From: Sphingomonadaceae bacterium
GTDB lineage: Bacteria; Pseudomonadota; Alphaproteobacteria; Sphingomonadales; Sphingomonadaceae
Assembly: GCA_019454625.1 (NCBI GenBank)
Contig: JACFNY010000161.1
Coordinates: 1-5,365, forward strand
Reading direction: 5' to 3'
Length of the DNA stretch: 5,365 nt
Part shown: positions 5,161 to 5,365 of the stretch, piece by piece
Numbering within the stretch: position 1 is the first letter of the stretch
How the letters are laid out: each line of letters starts with the position of its first letter
Translations under genes and position numbers: made by a program
The notes under the pieces: model-generated
Seen by the model: only the letters and a program-made list of their open reading frames with translations
What the model was told of the DNA's origin: nothing
Database searches by the model: none

Positions 5161-5167
5161 AACCCGC

Positions 5168-5365
5168 CTAGAAGCTGAGGCTGAGCGTCGCCCGCACGTC
5201 GCGGCCCGCGAGCGGCACGTAGTCCTTGGTGAAGCTCGCGTGGCGGCGCGCATCGACATCGAAGATGTTGTTCGCCGAAAGCCGGAGCGTCGCCGGGCCG
5301 TCCGCGCCGAGCACGCGCCACGAAACCGACGCGTTCACCAGCGTGTGCGAGTCCGTGGCCGTCTC
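5168..5365 (-). CDS. TonB-dependent outer-membrane receptor, C-terminal end only
   Basis: Reading leftward from the window edge gives 65 residues to a TAG at 5168-5170; the rest of the gene lies to the right of the window. The end has the TonB-dependent receptor pattern: a beta strand SHTLVNASVSWRVLG, then LRLSANNIFDVDARRH (the 'v-N-l-f-D-x-x-Y' signature of the last strands), a short loop KDYVPLAGRD, and a final strand RATLSLSF ending in Phe, the BAM recognition signal of outer-membrane beta barrels. Such receptors import siderophores, vitamin B12, sugars or other large substrates using TonB energy. The ligand cannot be told from this part. It is upstream of mce on the same strand with 72 bases between them, mostly two hairpins, so read-through into mce is possible. 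The frame has no start codon near the edge and is plainly a fragment. Confidence 0.85.
   Translation of the reverse strand, partial: ETATDSHTLVNASVSWRVLGADGPATLRLSANNIFDVDARRHASFTKDYVPLAGRDVRATLSLSF

Noticed and set aside
1..5365. CRISPR arrays, tRNA or rRNA genes, insertion sequences, attachment sites
   Set aside because: No regularly spaced repeats, no cloverleaf or rRNA sequence, no transposase or integrase motifs, and no terminal inverted repeats with target duplications were seen.

Overview
The window is GC-rich, densely packed bacterial chromosome, most likely from an alphaproteobacterium of the Sphingomonadales type. That placement is inference: it rests on the very high GC third positions, the TonB-dependent receptor ending, and the look of the epimerase and TetR proteins. 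No tRNA, rRNA, insertion sequence or CRISPR array is visible, and every stretch over 150 bases lies in a gene.

Layout. (1) The left edge holds the last 108 codons of an exported-type sulfatase (+). (2) Tail to tail with it, overlapping by 16 bases, is a three-gene minus-strand operon. It reads leftward from about 2457: a METTL7-like class I methyltransferase, a TetR-family repressor, and a formylglycine-generating enzyme (FGE, the sulfatase activator) that looks like a lipoprotein. (3) A 147-base divergent control region separates this operon from nhaA (+), a complete Na+/H+ antiporter. (4) nhaA ends two bases from the end of tesB (acyl-CoA thioesterase II, minus), which is coupled by a TGATG overlap to mce (methylmalonyl-CoA epimerase, minus). 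(5) Upstream of mce, on the same strand, is the 3' end of a TonB-dependent outer-membrane receptor.

How the genes work together. The sulfatase and the FGE form an obvious functional pair: FGE converts the sulfatase active-site Cys to formylglycine. The pair sits convergently rather than in one operon, with the FGE under a TetR/methyltransferase operon. mce and tesB are both acyl-CoA enzymes, one for propionyl/methylmalonyl-CoA and one for thioester hydrolysis, and are almost certainly co-translated. NhaA appears to be an independent housekeeping or salt-stress gene.

The most distinctive non-coding feature is a 44-base inverted repeat just before mce. In the mce mRNA sense it pairs over 15 continuous base pairs (one G-U wobble) and buries the Shine-Dalgarno sequence and the first base of the start codon. 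A nine-codon leader ORF starts in its loop and ends in an ATGA overlap with mce. This looks like translational control of the epimerase-thioesterase pair, but nothing here has been computed or tested. I see no clear evidence of an entirely new multi-gene system.
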